NCBI RefSeq assembly: GCF_002233755.1
Contig: NZ_KZ268708.1
Span: 1-64,000 of the forward strand
DNA: 64,000 nucleotides
Origin: Acinetobacter piscicola
GTDB lineage: Bacteria; Pseudomonadota; Gammaproteobacteria; Pseudomonadales; Moraxellaceae
Direction: 5' to 3'
Below are positions 37,768 through 45,888 of the stretch, one piece after another. Below the pieces are notes generated by a model that saw only the letters and a program-made list of their open reading frames with translations, was not told the origin of the DNA and searched no databases. The number at the start of each line of letters is the position of its first letter. The first letter of the stretch is position 1. The position numbers and the translations under genes are program-made.

Positions 37768-38454
37768 TTAAGCAGTAATTCGTTTGATATCCACCAATTT
37801 ATTGATGACTTGATGTAATTCAGTGATGTTATTTACAATACAGTCAGCTTGCCATGTATCGAGATTATCTTTGTATTCTAAAGGTAAATAACCATAAGCT
37901 GCGAGTATAGTATACATACTGGCATTACGTCCTGCATCAATATCACGTGGGTGATCACCTACATAAATAATCTGTTTTGGATCAATCTGCAAGTGACTTG
38001 CTGCAAGATACATTGGTTCAGGGTCTGGTTTCGTATGTGTAACATCTTCAGGGCAAACAAGCACTGCACAACGTTCGTTTAAGTTCAATGCTTCGAGTAA
38101 AGACTTACTCAACCCACGAGGTTTATTGGTGACGATTCCCCAAGGAATGTTATTATTTTCTAAGTTTTCTATTAAAGGATACATGCCTTGAAATAGATCT
38201 GTATCCACAGCAATATCTTCACCATACAAATCTAAAAAACGCTGACGATGAGCGATGAAAATAGGATCATCCACAGCCAATTCAGGATAAACCAATTTTA
38301 CCATGGCACGAGCGCCTTCTGACACTTGTGTACGAATCAAATCGGCATCGACCACTGCACGACCTTCTTCACGACACATGTTTTGAATGATGCGAATAAA
38401 GTCTGCTGCGGTATCAATCAACGTTCCATCTAAATCAAACAGTACAGCTTGCAT
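37768..38454 (-). CDS. mupP: HAD phosphatase, probably N-acetylmuramic acid 6-phosphate phosphatase MupP
   Basis: 228 residues. HAD motifs: FDLDGTLIDTAADF at the N-terminus, IVTNKPRG as motif II, and KPDPEPMYLA with YVGDHPRDIDAGRNA as motifs III and IV. The sequence alone fits phosphoglycolate phosphatase (Gph). The position between ubiG and yciK is that of mupP in Pseudomonas, where the enzyme removes the phosphate from MurNAc-6-P in the AmgK-MurU peptidoglycan recycling route. The ATG overlaps the ubiG stop by one base (TAATG). Confidence 0.78.
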   Translation of the reverse strand: MQAVLFDLDGTLIDTAADFIRIIQNMCREEGRAVVDADLIRTQVSEGARAMVKLVYPELAVDDPIFIAHRQRFLDLYGEDIAVDTDLFQGMYPLIENLENNNIPWGIVTNKPRGLSKSLLEALNLNERCAVLVCPEDVTHTKPDPEPMYLAASHLQIDPKQIIYVGDHPRDIDAGRNASMYTILAAYGYLPLEYKDNLDTWQADCIVNNITELHQVINKLVDIKRITA

Positions 38455-39167
38455 TACACACCTTCATTTACGGTATAGACCATATAGTTCACATCTACAT
38501 TTGGAGCAAGCCAATAGTGTTTGGTTAATGGATTGTAATGTAAACCAGTCATATCTTTAAGTTTTAGACCTGAATTACGAATATCATGTGCTAATTCAGA
38601 TGGCTTGATGAATTTATGATAATCATGTGTACCTTTTTTCAATAAGCGTAATACATATTCAGCACCAACGATGGCGAATAAATAGGATTTAGGATTACGG
38701 TTAATGGTTGAAAAAAACACATGGCCATTTGGTTTAACCAATTTTTGACAGGCTTGAATGATCGATGCTGGATCTGGAACGTGTTCTAACATTTCCATAC
38801 AGGTCACAATGTCGTATTGTCCCGCTTGTTCTTCTGCAAGTTGCTCAACAGGAACTTGACGATATTCGATATTGTGTACATTTTCTTGTTCTGCGTGTAA
38901 ACGAGCGACATTAAGCGGCGCTGCCCCCATGTCAATACCCAAAACATCTGCACCACGACGTGCCATGCTTTCTGATAAGATTCCACCACCACAACCTACG
39001 TCTAGAATTTTTTTACCAGCTAAACCACCGGAATGCTCATCGATCCAGTTTAAACGTAATGGGTTAATTTGGTGTAAGGGTCTGAACTCAGAGTGCTGAT
39101 CCCACCATAAAGCAGCGAGTGCTTCAAATTTTGCAATTTCTTGTGGATCAACATTAAGTTGCGACAT
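38454..39167 (-). CDS. ubiG: Ubiquinone biosynthesis O-methyltransferase
   Basis: 237 residues from the ATG at 39167, with AGAGGT eight bases upstream; an in-frame ATG 11 codons earlier lacks similarity to the family. SAM-binding motif [20 protein letters not shown], then GIDMG and the post-I motifs. The N-terminal [29 protein letters not shown] is diagnostic for UbiG. It performs both O-methylations in ubiquinone synthesis at the membrane face. First gene of the ubiG-mupP-yciK unit. Confidence 0.97.
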   Translation of the reverse strand: MSQLNVDPQEIAKFEALAALWWDQHSEFRPLHQINPLRLNWIDEHSGGLAGKKILDVGCGGGILSESMARRGADVLGIDMGAAPLNVARLHAEQENVHNIEYRQVPVEQLAEEQAGQYDIVTCMEMLEHVPDPASIIQACQKLVKPNGHVFFSTINRNPKSYLFAIVGAEYVLRLLKKGTHDYHKFIKPSELAHDIRNSGLKLKDMTGLHYNPLTKHYWLAPNVDVNYMVYTVNEGV

Positions 39168-39350
39168 GATAGCCACCTCTGAGTAAATTGTTTTAATCAA
39201 AAATTAATTCAAGCTATGCTAGTGTAACGTTAATTCTGAAAAAAGCGATGAATCGTGTAAAAAACTTCACAGAAGGAAAACGATTTTCCCATATTTGTTT
39301 TATAGTTAGTGCATAAGCTATACAAAACGACTTCGAGGACAATAAAGTCA

Positions 39351-39965
39351 ATGAAAAAATTTATTCTTGGTGGCATGACTGCAATGGTTATGGCACTTTC
39401 TGCAAATACCATGGCTGCTGATTTCGTTGCAGGTAAAGACTATACCGTTGTACAGAACCCTGGAAAGGTAACTGTTCCGGGTAAAATTGAAGTACGTGAA
39501 TTCTTTTGGTATGGATGCCCACACTGCTTTAAATTAGAACCTCATATGCAAACATGGTTGAAAAAAATTCCAAAAGATGTGAATTTTATTCGTACGCCTG
39601 CGGCAATGAACCCACTTTGGGAACAGGGTGCGCGTGCTTATTATGTATCGGAAGCTTTAGGCGTTCGTAAACGTACGCATTTGCCATTATTCCATGCCAA
39701 TGGAAATGGTCAGCAAATCTTAGATAAAGATGCTTTTGCTAAATTCTATACACGTTATGGCGTACCTGAAGCGAAATTTAACAGCATGTATAGTTCATTT
39801 GCGATTACTGCAAAAGTAGCGGAATCGAACCAATTGGCTGCGCAATATCAGTTATCTGGCGTGCCTGCCGTGGTTGTAAATGGTAAGTATGTTGTACAAG
39901 GTGAAGATGGTAAAGTGACACAAGTGGTTGATTATCTGATCAATAAAGAACGTAAAGGCAAATAA
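39351..39965 (+). CDS. dsbA: Thiol:disulfide interchange protein DsbA
   Basis: 204 residues from the ATG at 39351, chosen because it starts the signal peptide (MKKFILGGMTAMVMALSANTMAA) and has GAGGA upstream. The active site is CPHC in EFFWYGCPHCFKLEPHM, and the cis-Pro loop is GVPAVVVNGKY. It introduces disulfides in periplasmic proteins; likely clients in this window include the four-cysteine secreted paralogs. Alone on its transcript, followed by an unusual inverted-repeat element. Confidence 0.96.
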   Translation: MKKFILGGMTAMVMALSANTMAADFVAGKDYTVVQNPGKVTVPGKIEVREFFWYGCPHCFKLEPHMQTWLKKIPKDVNFIRTPAAMNPLWEQGARAYYVSEALGVRKRTHLPLFHANGNGQQILDKDAFAKFYTRYGVPEAKFNSMYSSFAITAKVAESNQLAAQYQLSGVPAVVVNGKYVVQGEDGKVTQVVDYLINKERKGK

Positions 39966-39978
39966 GCCTTTCAGTTGC

Positions 39979-40163
39979 AAAAAACCCGCAAATGATTGTA
40001 ATGCTGGCCAGTTAAGTCTTTTAAATCCTCCCCTTGCGGAGCATGCTCATCCCTCTTTTTCCTTGCGCCATAAATGGCTCAGGGTTAGGGGGAGATTCTT
40101 AGATGAGTAACTACTAAATTACTCTTAACTGACTGGCATTCCACAAACGATTGCGGGTTTTTT
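39979..40163. repeat. Inverted-repeat (MITE-like) element in the dsbA terminator region
   Basis: The outer arms AAAAAACCCGCAA (39979-39991) and TTGCGGGTTTTTT (40151-40163) are perfect complements 159 bases apart. They continue inward as imperfect repeats ending AATGCTGGCCAGTTAAG on the left and AATGCCAGTCAGTTAAG on the right (read outward to inward). The core has C-rich and G-rich partner runs (CCTCCCCTTGCGGAGC and TTAGGGGGAGATT) and no reading frame. It could be a non-coding mobile element inserted in, or carrying, the terminator of dsbA. Confidence 0.7.
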
Positions 40164-40227
40164 ATTGCTTATTGAATTGATATTTTTAGATTAAGGAAAC
40201 TTGCATACATCTTTGATGTAGTCGCAG

Positions 40228-40893
40228 TTATTTATTATCAATTTTGCCTTCATCTTTTTGAGTATCCCAATTTTCAATTCCTTTAAAAATTAGGCGAATT
40301 TGAGTGACAGCTTGCTTTTGCAGAACCATTTTTTGTAGTTCCAGTTCAATACCTGAATAAAGTCGTTCTAAACTGATCCATGACATTGCCCAAGTAAACG
40401 ATAAATTAATCAATATATTGGTAATCACTTTTAGATTATTTTCATCATGAAAATTTTGCACAATTTCAAATTTTTTTAAATCGCTAGCAAGATCATCATT
40501 TAAAAACGCAATTTCACGTGCAATGGCTCTACGTACAGCTTCTGAGCCGCCCCAACGTTCAGAGATCATAAAAATCCATTGTTGCGGGTTGTTATCAACT
40601 GCTTCAAAAAACAGTTGCATACTGGTTTTCGTTTTTGTTTCTAAATGGGCAAAACCTTTACCCAGTTGATGCAAAACATTTTTTAAATATAAAGCAACTT
40701 GATCGACCAGTTCTTTACCCAATTCATCCATGTCTTGGAAATGTCGATAAAACGCAGTCGGAACAAGCCCAACTTCTCGCGCCACTTCACGCAGACTAAT
40801 GCTCGAAAATGAACGACCTGATGTGCTTAAAGTTAAAGCAGCATCGAGTAAAGCCTGGCGACTTTGCTGTTTACGTTCATCCCGTATCGACAT
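40228..40893 (-). CDS. desT: TetR-family regulator of fatty-acid desaturation, DesT/FabR-like
   Basis: 221 residues from the ATG at 40893 (MSIRDERKQQSRQALLDAAL). Helix-turn-helix: SISLREVAREVGLVPTAFYRHFQDMDEL, a form typical of the FabR/DesT group. In Pseudomonas, DesT is divergent from desC-desB and senses the ratio of unsaturated to saturated acyl-CoA. Here the divergent genes are likewise a ferredoxin reductase and a desaturase, and the promoter region has three palindromes of the DesT/FabR kind. Assignment by sequence type and context. Confidence 0.87.
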   Translation of the reverse strand: MSIRDERKQQSRQALLDAALTLSTSGRSFSSISLREVAREVGLVPTAFYRHFQDMDELGKELVDQVALYLKNVLHQLGKGFAHLETKTKTSMQLFFEAVDNNPQQWIFMISERWGGSEAVRRAIAREIAFLNDDLASDLKKFEIVQNFHDENNLKVITNILINLSFTWAMSWISLERLYSGIELELQKMVLQKQAVTQIRLIFKGIENWDTQKDEGKIDNK

Positions 40894-40961
40894 TCTGGTA
40901 TCCAAAAATTTTTGTTGTGACGAGTTTATCAAAAAAATAAACAAATTAAACGACGAATATC

Positions 40962-40979
40962 AGTGTACAGGTGTTGACT
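40962..40979. promoter_or_regulatory. DesT/FabR-type operator 1
   Basis: AGTGTACAGGTGTTGACT, close to the symmetric consensus AGTGAACA-N2-TGTTCACT. It covers the -35 hexamer of the plus-strand promoter and lies nearest to the divergent desT gene, so it may serve both directions. Confidence 0.7.
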
Positions 40980-41001
40980 GAATTTAAAAAACAGCTATAG
41001 T
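40974..41001 (+). promoter_or_regulatory. Sigma-70 promoter of the desaturase operon
   Basis: TTGACT (40974-40979), 16-base spacer, TATAGT (40996-41001). The -35 lies inside operator 1 and the -10 touches operator 2, so repressor binding would block RNA polymerase. Confidence 0.75.
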
Positions 41002-41016
41002 GTACATATGTTCACT
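40999..41016. promoter_or_regulatory. DesT/FabR-type operator 2
   Basis: AGTGTACATATGTTCACT, symmetric except for one position, overlapping the -10 box and the expected transcription start of the desaturase operon. Confidence 0.78.
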
Positions 41017-41017
41017 A

Positions 41018-41035
41018 AAAGAACATTTGTTCACT
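41018..41035. promoter_or_regulatory. DesT/FabR-type operator 3
   Basis: AAAGAACATTTGTTCACT; the core GAACA-TT-TGTTC is perfectly symmetric. Its centre is 19 bases from that of operator 2, so two dimers would sit on nearly the same face, in the early transcribed leader. Confidence 0.72.
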
Positions 41036-41067
41036 CAATAAATAGCAAGCACAAAGAGGAACGTAAT

Positions 41068-42120
41068 ATGAGTAGCTATATGCAGTATCAAACAGCCACG
41101 GATAAGCAAGATGAATATCGACCAGAAATCATTCGAGAGGATTTTGTCGACTTTATCGCTGAAAAAATCAATCCTGTTTGGGCTTGGAAAAAAGTGAAAG
41201 CAACAGTTGTTAAGACACGTGCTTTAAGTCCTGATTTTTATCAAATTCAATTACGTCCAAATCGTAATTTTAAGCATCAACAATTTAAAGCAGGGCAAAG
41301 TATTCTTGTCACCGTAGAAATTGCAGGTGTACGCCAACAACGTAGTTATTCGGTCGTGAAATTTTTAGCCAATGGCGACATTATTATTGCAGTAAAACAA
41401 CAAGGTAAAGTATCCAACGTACTAAGCCAGTTGGCTTTTGGCAATATCGTTGAGCTTTCTCAACCGCAAGGCGATTTTATCCTTAGCCAAGATGTCACAC
41501 CAATGTTATTGATTGCTTCGGGTAGTGGGATTACGGCAATTTATTCGTTATTACTTGAAGCTTTAAAAGATTCAAGTCGTTCTATTGATTTAATTTATTT
41601 TAGTCGTGATCAAGCTTTCCATGCAGATTTGGAGCAACTTGATCAGCAAAATGCTCAGTTTAAATATCATGCGATTGATACTACTCAGAAGAAACAACAT
41701 TTGACTGTGGAATTGTTAGAAGAATTGATTCCTGATTTTCAAACGCATCAAAGTTATGCATGTGGTGCGACAGCAATGATGCAAAGCTTGAATCAGATTT
41801 TTCAAGATTTAAATATTGAGCAACAACTGAAACAAGAGTATTTCCAAATTGCAGTCGATGAAAGCTTAGAGGCTCAACCAGTCGTGTTCTTACGTTCACA
41901 ACAAGCGTTTGAGGCGAAATCAAATCTTCTGGAAAGTGCTGAACAAGCAGGTTTGAAGCCTACACATGGTTGTCGTATGGGGATTTGTAATACCTGTACT
42001 TGTACTAAAGTGAGTGGCTCAACCAAAAATATGCTGACAGGTGAAATTGACCATGCTTCTAATACTCAAATTAAGCTATGTATTAGCCAAGCGATTAGTC
42101 CTGTGACAATTAACTTGTAA
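41068..42120 (+). CDS. Ferredoxin-NADP reductase-type electron donor for fatty-acid desaturase, DesC-like
   Basis: 350 residues from the ATG at 41068, with AGAGGA seven bases upstream; a longer frame from 41008 starts inside the operators. It has a flavin domain (QQRSYSVV for FAD), an NAD(P) domain (LLIASGSGITAIYSLL) and a C-terminal plant-type 2Fe-2S domain with HGCRMGICNTCTCTKVSG and a distal Cys (IKLCIS). It passes electrons from NAD(P)H to the desaturase encoded 130 nt downstream. Expected to be repressed by the divergent TetR protein. Confidence 0.9.
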   Translation: MSSYMQYQTATDKQDEYRPEIIREDFVDFIAEKINPVWAWKKVKATVVKTRALSPDFYQIQLRPNRNFKHQQFKAGQSILVTVEIAGVRQQRSYSVVKFLANGDIIIAVKQQGKVSNVLSQLAFGNIVELSQPQGDFILSQDVTPMLLIASGSGITAIYSLLLEALKDSSRSIDLIYFSRDQAFHADLEQLDQQNAQFKYHAIDTTQKKQHLTVELLEELIPDFQTHQSYACGATAMMQSLNQIFQDLNIEQQLKQEYFQIAVDESLEAQPVVFLRSQQAFEAKSNLLESAEQAGLKPTHGCRMGICNTCTCTKVSGSTKNMLTGEIDHASNTQIKLCISQAISPVTINL

Positions 42121-42250
42121 TTTCAAGTCCTTATTTTCAGTCAAATTTAAAAATTAAAAAACTCAGAGTTTTAAGTTTAAAGCTCAGGGGAACGTATATC
42201 CAAAATTTAAGGCACAGTTCAGAAAAAATGAATTGTGCAGGAGTTAAGCA

Positions 42251-43390
42251 ATGAATATGTCGGTGAGTTTTCCAAACAGTAAGTCAAAACATTTAAGCCC
42301 AGAACAAACAGCTGAATTTGGTCGCCGTGTCGATGAAATCCGCCGCGAAGTCATGGATAGCTTGGGTGAACAAGATGCCAAGTACATCTATAAAATTCGT
42401 AATTTTGTACGTTATAGTGAAATTGTTTCACGTGGAGCGTTAATGTTCGGTGGTTGGATTCCACCTGTTTGGGTGCTTGGTACAAGTTTATTGGGCATTT
42501 CCAAAATTGTTGAAAATATGGAATTGGGTCATAACGTGATGCATGGGCAGTTTGACTGGTTGAATGATCCAAGTCTAAACGGTGCAAACTATGACTGGGA
42601 TACCATGTCTACAGGTGATGATTGGAAATATACTCATAATTATATACACCATACCTATACCAATATTGTGGGCAAAGACCATGATGTCGGTTATGGTTTA
42701 TTGCGAGTGAGTGAATCACAAAAGTGGGAGCCTCGTTTTCTTTTGAATATTCCTTTAGCTATTCAGTTAATGGTTTTTTTTGAATGGTATGTTGGCGTTC
42801 AAAACTTACATTTGGAAGATGCTTTGGTTTATAAAACCAAGACTTGGAAACAAGTTTGGGCTGATGCAACGAAGTTTCGTAAAAAAGCACGCCGTCAGAT
42901 TTTAAAAGATTATGTATTTTTCCCAGTGATTGCGGGGCCGAATGCATTACCTGTTTTAGCTGGGAATGCGATTGCCAATGTAATCCGTAGTTTGTGGTCA
43001 TCTGCGGTGATTTTTAATGGTCACTTTACTGAGGATGCTGAAACTTTTGAGGCGGATAATACTGAAAATGAAACACGTGCAGAGTGGTATTTACGTCAAA
43101 TTCGAGGTTCAAGTAATTTCACAGGCACAGACTGGTTGCATATTTTGAGTGGAAATTTAAGTCATCAAATTGAACATCACTTATTCCCAGATATGCCTGC
43201 CAATCGTTATTCTGAAGTTGCACCTAAAATCAAAGCTTTATGCGAAGAATATGGTATCAACTACAATGAAGCAAACTTCTTGCAACAGTTCTGGAGTGTA
43301 TGGGTACGTTTGGCGAAGTGTTCTTTACCCAATAACTGGACGTCGACGATTACGCAGTCTTTGCAAAAGGTGAAGGGGATTTTTGCTTAA
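42251..43390 (+). CDS. Membrane fatty-acid desaturase, DesB-like (acyl-CoA delta-9 type)
   Basis: 379 residues. The three histidine boxes of the di-iron desaturases are present: GHNVMHG (about residue 94), HNYIHHTYTN (about residue 129) and HQIEHHLFP (about residue 304). The last, with Gln-Ile-Glu-His-His, is seen in several bacterial and front-end desaturases. Hydrophobic segments before and between the boxes anchor it in the inner membrane. It adds a double bond to saturated acyl chains using electrons from the upstream reductase. A bidirectional terminator follows. Confidence 0.92.
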   Translation: MNMSVSFPNSKSKHLSPEQTAEFGRRVDEIRREVMDSLGEQDAKYIYKIRNFVRYSEIVSRGALMFGGWIPPVWVLGTSLLGISKIVENMELGHNVMHGQFDWLNDPSLNGANYDWDTMSTGDDWKYTHNYIHHTYTNIVGKDHDVGYGLLRVSESQKWEPRFLLNIPLAIQLMVFFEWYVGVQNLHLEDALVYKTKTWKQVWADATKFRKKARRQILKDYVFFPVIAGPNALPVLAGNAIANVIRSLWSSAVIFNGHFTEDAETFEADNTENETRAEWYLRQIRGSSNFTGTDWLHILSGNLSHQIEHHLFPDMPANRYSEVAPKIKALCEEYGINYNEANFLQQFWSVWVRLAKCSLPNNWTSTITQSLQKVKGIFA

Positions 43391-43449
43391 AGAATGCTGA
43401 GTTGATGGTTTTATTTGTTTAAGCAAAGTTATGAAATATAAAAAAAGAA

Positions 43450-43478
43450 AAGCCCAATTTACATAAATTGGGTTTTTC
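43450..43478. terminator. Bidirectional terminator after the desaturase gene
   Basis: Stem CCCAATTTA / TAAATTGGG with a 2-base centre, A-rich on the left and five T on the right; it separates the desaturase operon from the convergent small genes. Confidence 0.85.
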
Positions 43479-43517
43479 TATTTCAAGTTACTGATTTCAA
43501 TTACCTTTCTACATTAA

Positions 43518-44012
43518 TTAATTTAATTTTTTAAATAATTCGAAAAACCAATTTTTTAGTTTTTCCCAAATACTCATTTCTTTATCTATATCCATGCATT
43601 TAGAACCAACATATTCTTGTATTTGAGATTTTCCATTTTTTTCTACTATGCAGAAATCTGTGTTATATGCTGTTTTAATATCTCCAAAGGTTACGCTATA
43701 GGGGCTATTTTTTATTAATTGATTAAAATTATTGAAGTTTTTGTCATTTAGAGCAATGCAATTATCTTTTTTTGGATAATTTTTTTCATAATAATTTTCA
43801 TAGTGCCATGAATTCTTACTTCCCTCAGACAGATCTAAGATTACAACGTTAAATATTCCATTTTTTCCTGTGTCATTAATATAAAAACAAGGCATATTAT
43901 TTTTTATATCAATAGCGACTTTTCCACCTCTGTAAGGGGTAGAGGTAGCAAATGATAACTTAGAAAAATTGAATAAAAAAAGTAATATAAATATTCTTTT
44001 CATTTGATTCAT
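43518..44012 (-). CDS. Secreted protein of unknown function, AT-rich gene (paralog of the next)
   Basis: 164 residues with a signal peptide (MKRIFILLFLFNFSKLSFA, preceded by MNQ). The mature part has four cysteines: CFYIND, NCIAL, FCIVEK and KCMDI. The upstream neighbour has the same four in the same order (CVYTND, ECISI, ICVKK, TCQN) and the same end (EKLKNW / EKLLNW), so the two are diverged tandem paralogs. The codon use is extremely A/T-rich compared with both flanking genes, a sign of transfer. The layout is like that of some secreted immunity-type proteins, but no effector is nearby; no function is assigned. Confidence 0.72.
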   Translation of the reverse strand: MNQMKRIFILLFLFNFSKLSFATSTPYRGGKVAIDIKNNMPCFYINDTGKNGIFNVVILDLSEGSKNSWHYENYYEKNYPKKDNCIALNDKNFNNFNQLIKNSPYSVTFGDIKTAYNTDFCIVEKNGKSQIQEYVGSKCMDIDKEMSIWEKLKNWFFELFKKLN

Positions 44013-44022
44013 ATCGGTTCAT

Positions 44023-44484
44023 TTAACTTTTAAGCCAATTAAGAAGCTTTTCAGAAGTAGTTTTTTCTTTTTTTATAATTTTTTCGTTTTGACATGTGTA
44101 TCCATCTAGAGTCTCTTTCAACAATGTTTGTTTTGATCCCTTTTTTACACAAATACGTAATGAATATGATTTTTCCATATCTAAAACAATATCATAGGGA
44201 ACATCGTTTTTAAAATAAGATTGATCTATAGAAATGCATTCATTCTTACTAATCGGCATTTTTATATTCTTATAAACTTGGCTATAGGTACTTTTAAATT
44301 TTTTCCCATATACAATATCCCCAAGATATAGATACACTTGATTATTATAAGATTTTGTTTTTATGTCATTTGTATAGACACAAATACTCTGACCTTTAAT
44401 TACTGCATATAGTTCTTTCTCTGGTGAAGCATGAGTTTGTATACTTAAGAAGATTAATAAAAATGTGCTAGTAGTTTTCTTCAT
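44023..44484 (-). CDS. Secreted protein of unknown function, AT-rich gene (paralog of the previous)
   Basis: 153 residues from the ATG at 44484; a TTG two codons upstream is also in frame. Signal peptide MKKTTSTFLLIFLSIQTHA. The mature part holds four cysteines at the positions described for its neighbour, a Lys-rich middle (YGKKFKSTYSQVYKNIK) and a C-terminal EKLLNWLKS. It ends 10 nt before the start of the other paralog, so the two are one transcription unit. Very AT-rich with many AAA, AAT and ATA codons. Function unknown. Confidence 0.72.
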   Translation of the reverse strand: MKKTTSTFLLIFLSIQTHASPEKELYAVIKGQSICVYTNDIKTKSYNNQVYLYLGDIVYGKKFKSTYSQVYKNIKMPISKNECISIDQSYFKNDVPYDIVLDMEKSYSLRICVKKGSKQTLLKETLDGYTCQNEKIIKKEKTTSEKLLNWLKS

Positions 44485-44652
44485 AATCAATTAACTGGTA
44501 ATAACAAAGGGTCTTTTGGATTTTTTAAGAAGTCTACTAGAAGGTTCATAACCCTACTATCAATTTAAAAAACCATGCTCTTGTAACAAAACCATCTCTC
44601 TCGCATCTGTTATACTTATGCGCAATATTTTTAAATCCCATAAGGATAAACC

Positions 44653-45369
44653 ATGCGTATCGACCAACGTGCATTAGATCAATTACGTGATGTTAAAATT
44701 ACCCGAAACTACACACGTTATGCGGAAGGTTCTGTATTGGTTGAATTTGGTCATACAAAAGTGCTGTGTACTGCAAGTATTGACAATTCAGTACCGCGTT
44801 TCCTCAAAGGTCAAGGTCAAGGTTGGGTTACGGCTGAATATGGTATGTTGCCACGCTCTACACATACCCGTAGTGACCGTGAAGCAGCACGTGGTAAACA
44901 ATCTGGTCGTACACAAGAAATCCAACGTTTAATTGGTCGTAGCTTACGTGCGATGGTGGATTTGAAAAAATTAGGTGAAAACACCATTACGATTGACTGT
45001 GATGTGATTCAAGCAGATGGTGGTACGCGTACAGCGGCGATTACAGGCGCAGCGGTTGCGTTAATCGATGCGATGAATGTATTGCTTGAGAAAAAGAAAA
45101 TTAAACATGATCCATTAAAAGGTTTAGTTGCTGCGATTTCAGTGGGAATCTATGCAGATGAAGTATTACTTGATCTTTGTTATGAAGAAGATTCTAACTG
45201 TCAAACTGATATGAATGTGGTTATGACGCAAGCAGGTGAATTTATTGAAATTCAAGGGACTGCTGAAGAAAAACCATTTACACGTGCGCAATCAAATGCA
45301 ATGCTTGAAATAGCTGAAAAGGGTATTCAAGAATTAGTGAAGAAACAACAAGAAGCACTTGGTTGGTAA
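44653..45369 (+). CDS. rph: Ribonuclease PH
   Basis: 238 residues, full length for the family and without the frameshift known from E. coli K-12. Characteristic stretches are [80 protein letters not shown], and a C-terminal EIQGTAEE. It trims the 3' ends of tRNA precursors with inorganic phosphate as a hexamer. pyrE is not adjacent. Confidence 0.98.
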   Translation: MRIDQRALDQLRDVKITRNYTRYAEGSVLVEFGHTKVLCTASIDNSVPRFLKGQGQGWVTAEYGMLPRSTHTRSDREAARGKQSGRTQEIQRLIGRSLRAMVDLKKLGENTITIDCDVIQADGGTRTAAITGAAVALIDAMNVLLEKKKIKHDPLKGLVAAISVGIYADEVLLDLCYEEDSNCQTDMNVVMTQAGEFIEIQGTAEEKPFTRAQSNAMLEIAEKGIQELVKKQQEALGW

Positions 45370-45394
45370 TACAAAACCAATTTAAGTTGTGATC

Positions 45395-45420
45395 AAACGT
45401 ACCTAATGGTGCGTTTTTTA
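45395..45420 (+). terminator. Rho-independent terminator of rph
   Basis: Stem AACGTACC / GGTGCGTT (one G-T pair) with TAAT loop and a run of T. Confidence 0.82.
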
Positions 45421-45717
45421 TTTGGAAAATAATTATTTCTCAAGCTAAATAGAAGAATGAATTAAATGCTATTGAATATTGATGTGAATTTTTCTCTAGT
45501 TTAACGCTACGTAGGTACATAGCGATACAGGAGAATCAGCATCATAAATACAACACCAATTGCGTGATGTTACTGATTTAAGTTTCAAGTCATGTAATGT
45601 GGCTACGAGATACAAAACTCATCAGAAGCCGTATTCCTTTTAATACAACTTCTTCAAATCATCTAAAAAGATATCGATTAAGCTATTTGTAATTTCAAAA
45701 TAAATCTCGGTGTAAAT
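45421..45717 (+). other. Non-coding gap between rph and a small membrane-peptide gene
   Basis: About 300 bases without a believable frame. Only short local hairpins are seen (CGCTA / TAGCG near 45505; GTATT / AATAC near 45630). No strong promoter pair; it presumably carries the promoter of the following small gene. Confidence 0.4.
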
Positions 45718-45882
45718 ATGCAAATCCTGATTTTCCTTTTTGCTATGATTACTTTTGTGTTAATGGCCAGTGACCCTCGCTTAGACCGATTGGATAGACA
45801 AGATACAACTGCAAAAAATTCACAAAAGACTGAACATTTTCAACAAGATTCAAAAAAAACCGATCGTGAAGAATCGGCTTGA
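45718..45882 (+). CDS. Small membrane-anchored peptide, 54 residues
   Basis: A short open frame from ATG at 45718 to TGA at 45882. The peptide starts with one hydrophobic helix (MQILIFLFAMITFVLMA) followed by a charged tail (SDPRLDRLDRQDTTAKN... to EESA) with many Asp, Arg, Lys and Gln. A single N-terminal helix and hydrophilic tail is a common form of small membrane proteins. The ribosome-binding site is weak (GGTG). The last codons overlap the terminator hairpin of the convergent sulfatase gene. Plausible but not certain to be expressed. Confidence 0.5.
   Translation: MQILIFLFAMITFVLMASDPRLDRLDRQDTTAKNSQKTEHFQQDSKKTDREESA
45852..45878 (-). terminator. Terminator of the LtaS-like gene
   Basis: On the minus strand: CCGAT, an 8-base loop, ATCGG, then eight T. 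It begins 10 nt after the stop codon of the sulfatase gene. Confidence 0.75.
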
Positions 45883-45888
45883 ACTGTG

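Noticed and set aside
40228..43390. The desT-reductase-desaturase cluster as a xenobiotic oxygenase system
   Set aside because: The His boxes and the FabR/DesT-type regulator and operators fit fatty-acid desaturation better; no hydroxylase-type substrate motif or catabolic neighbours are present.
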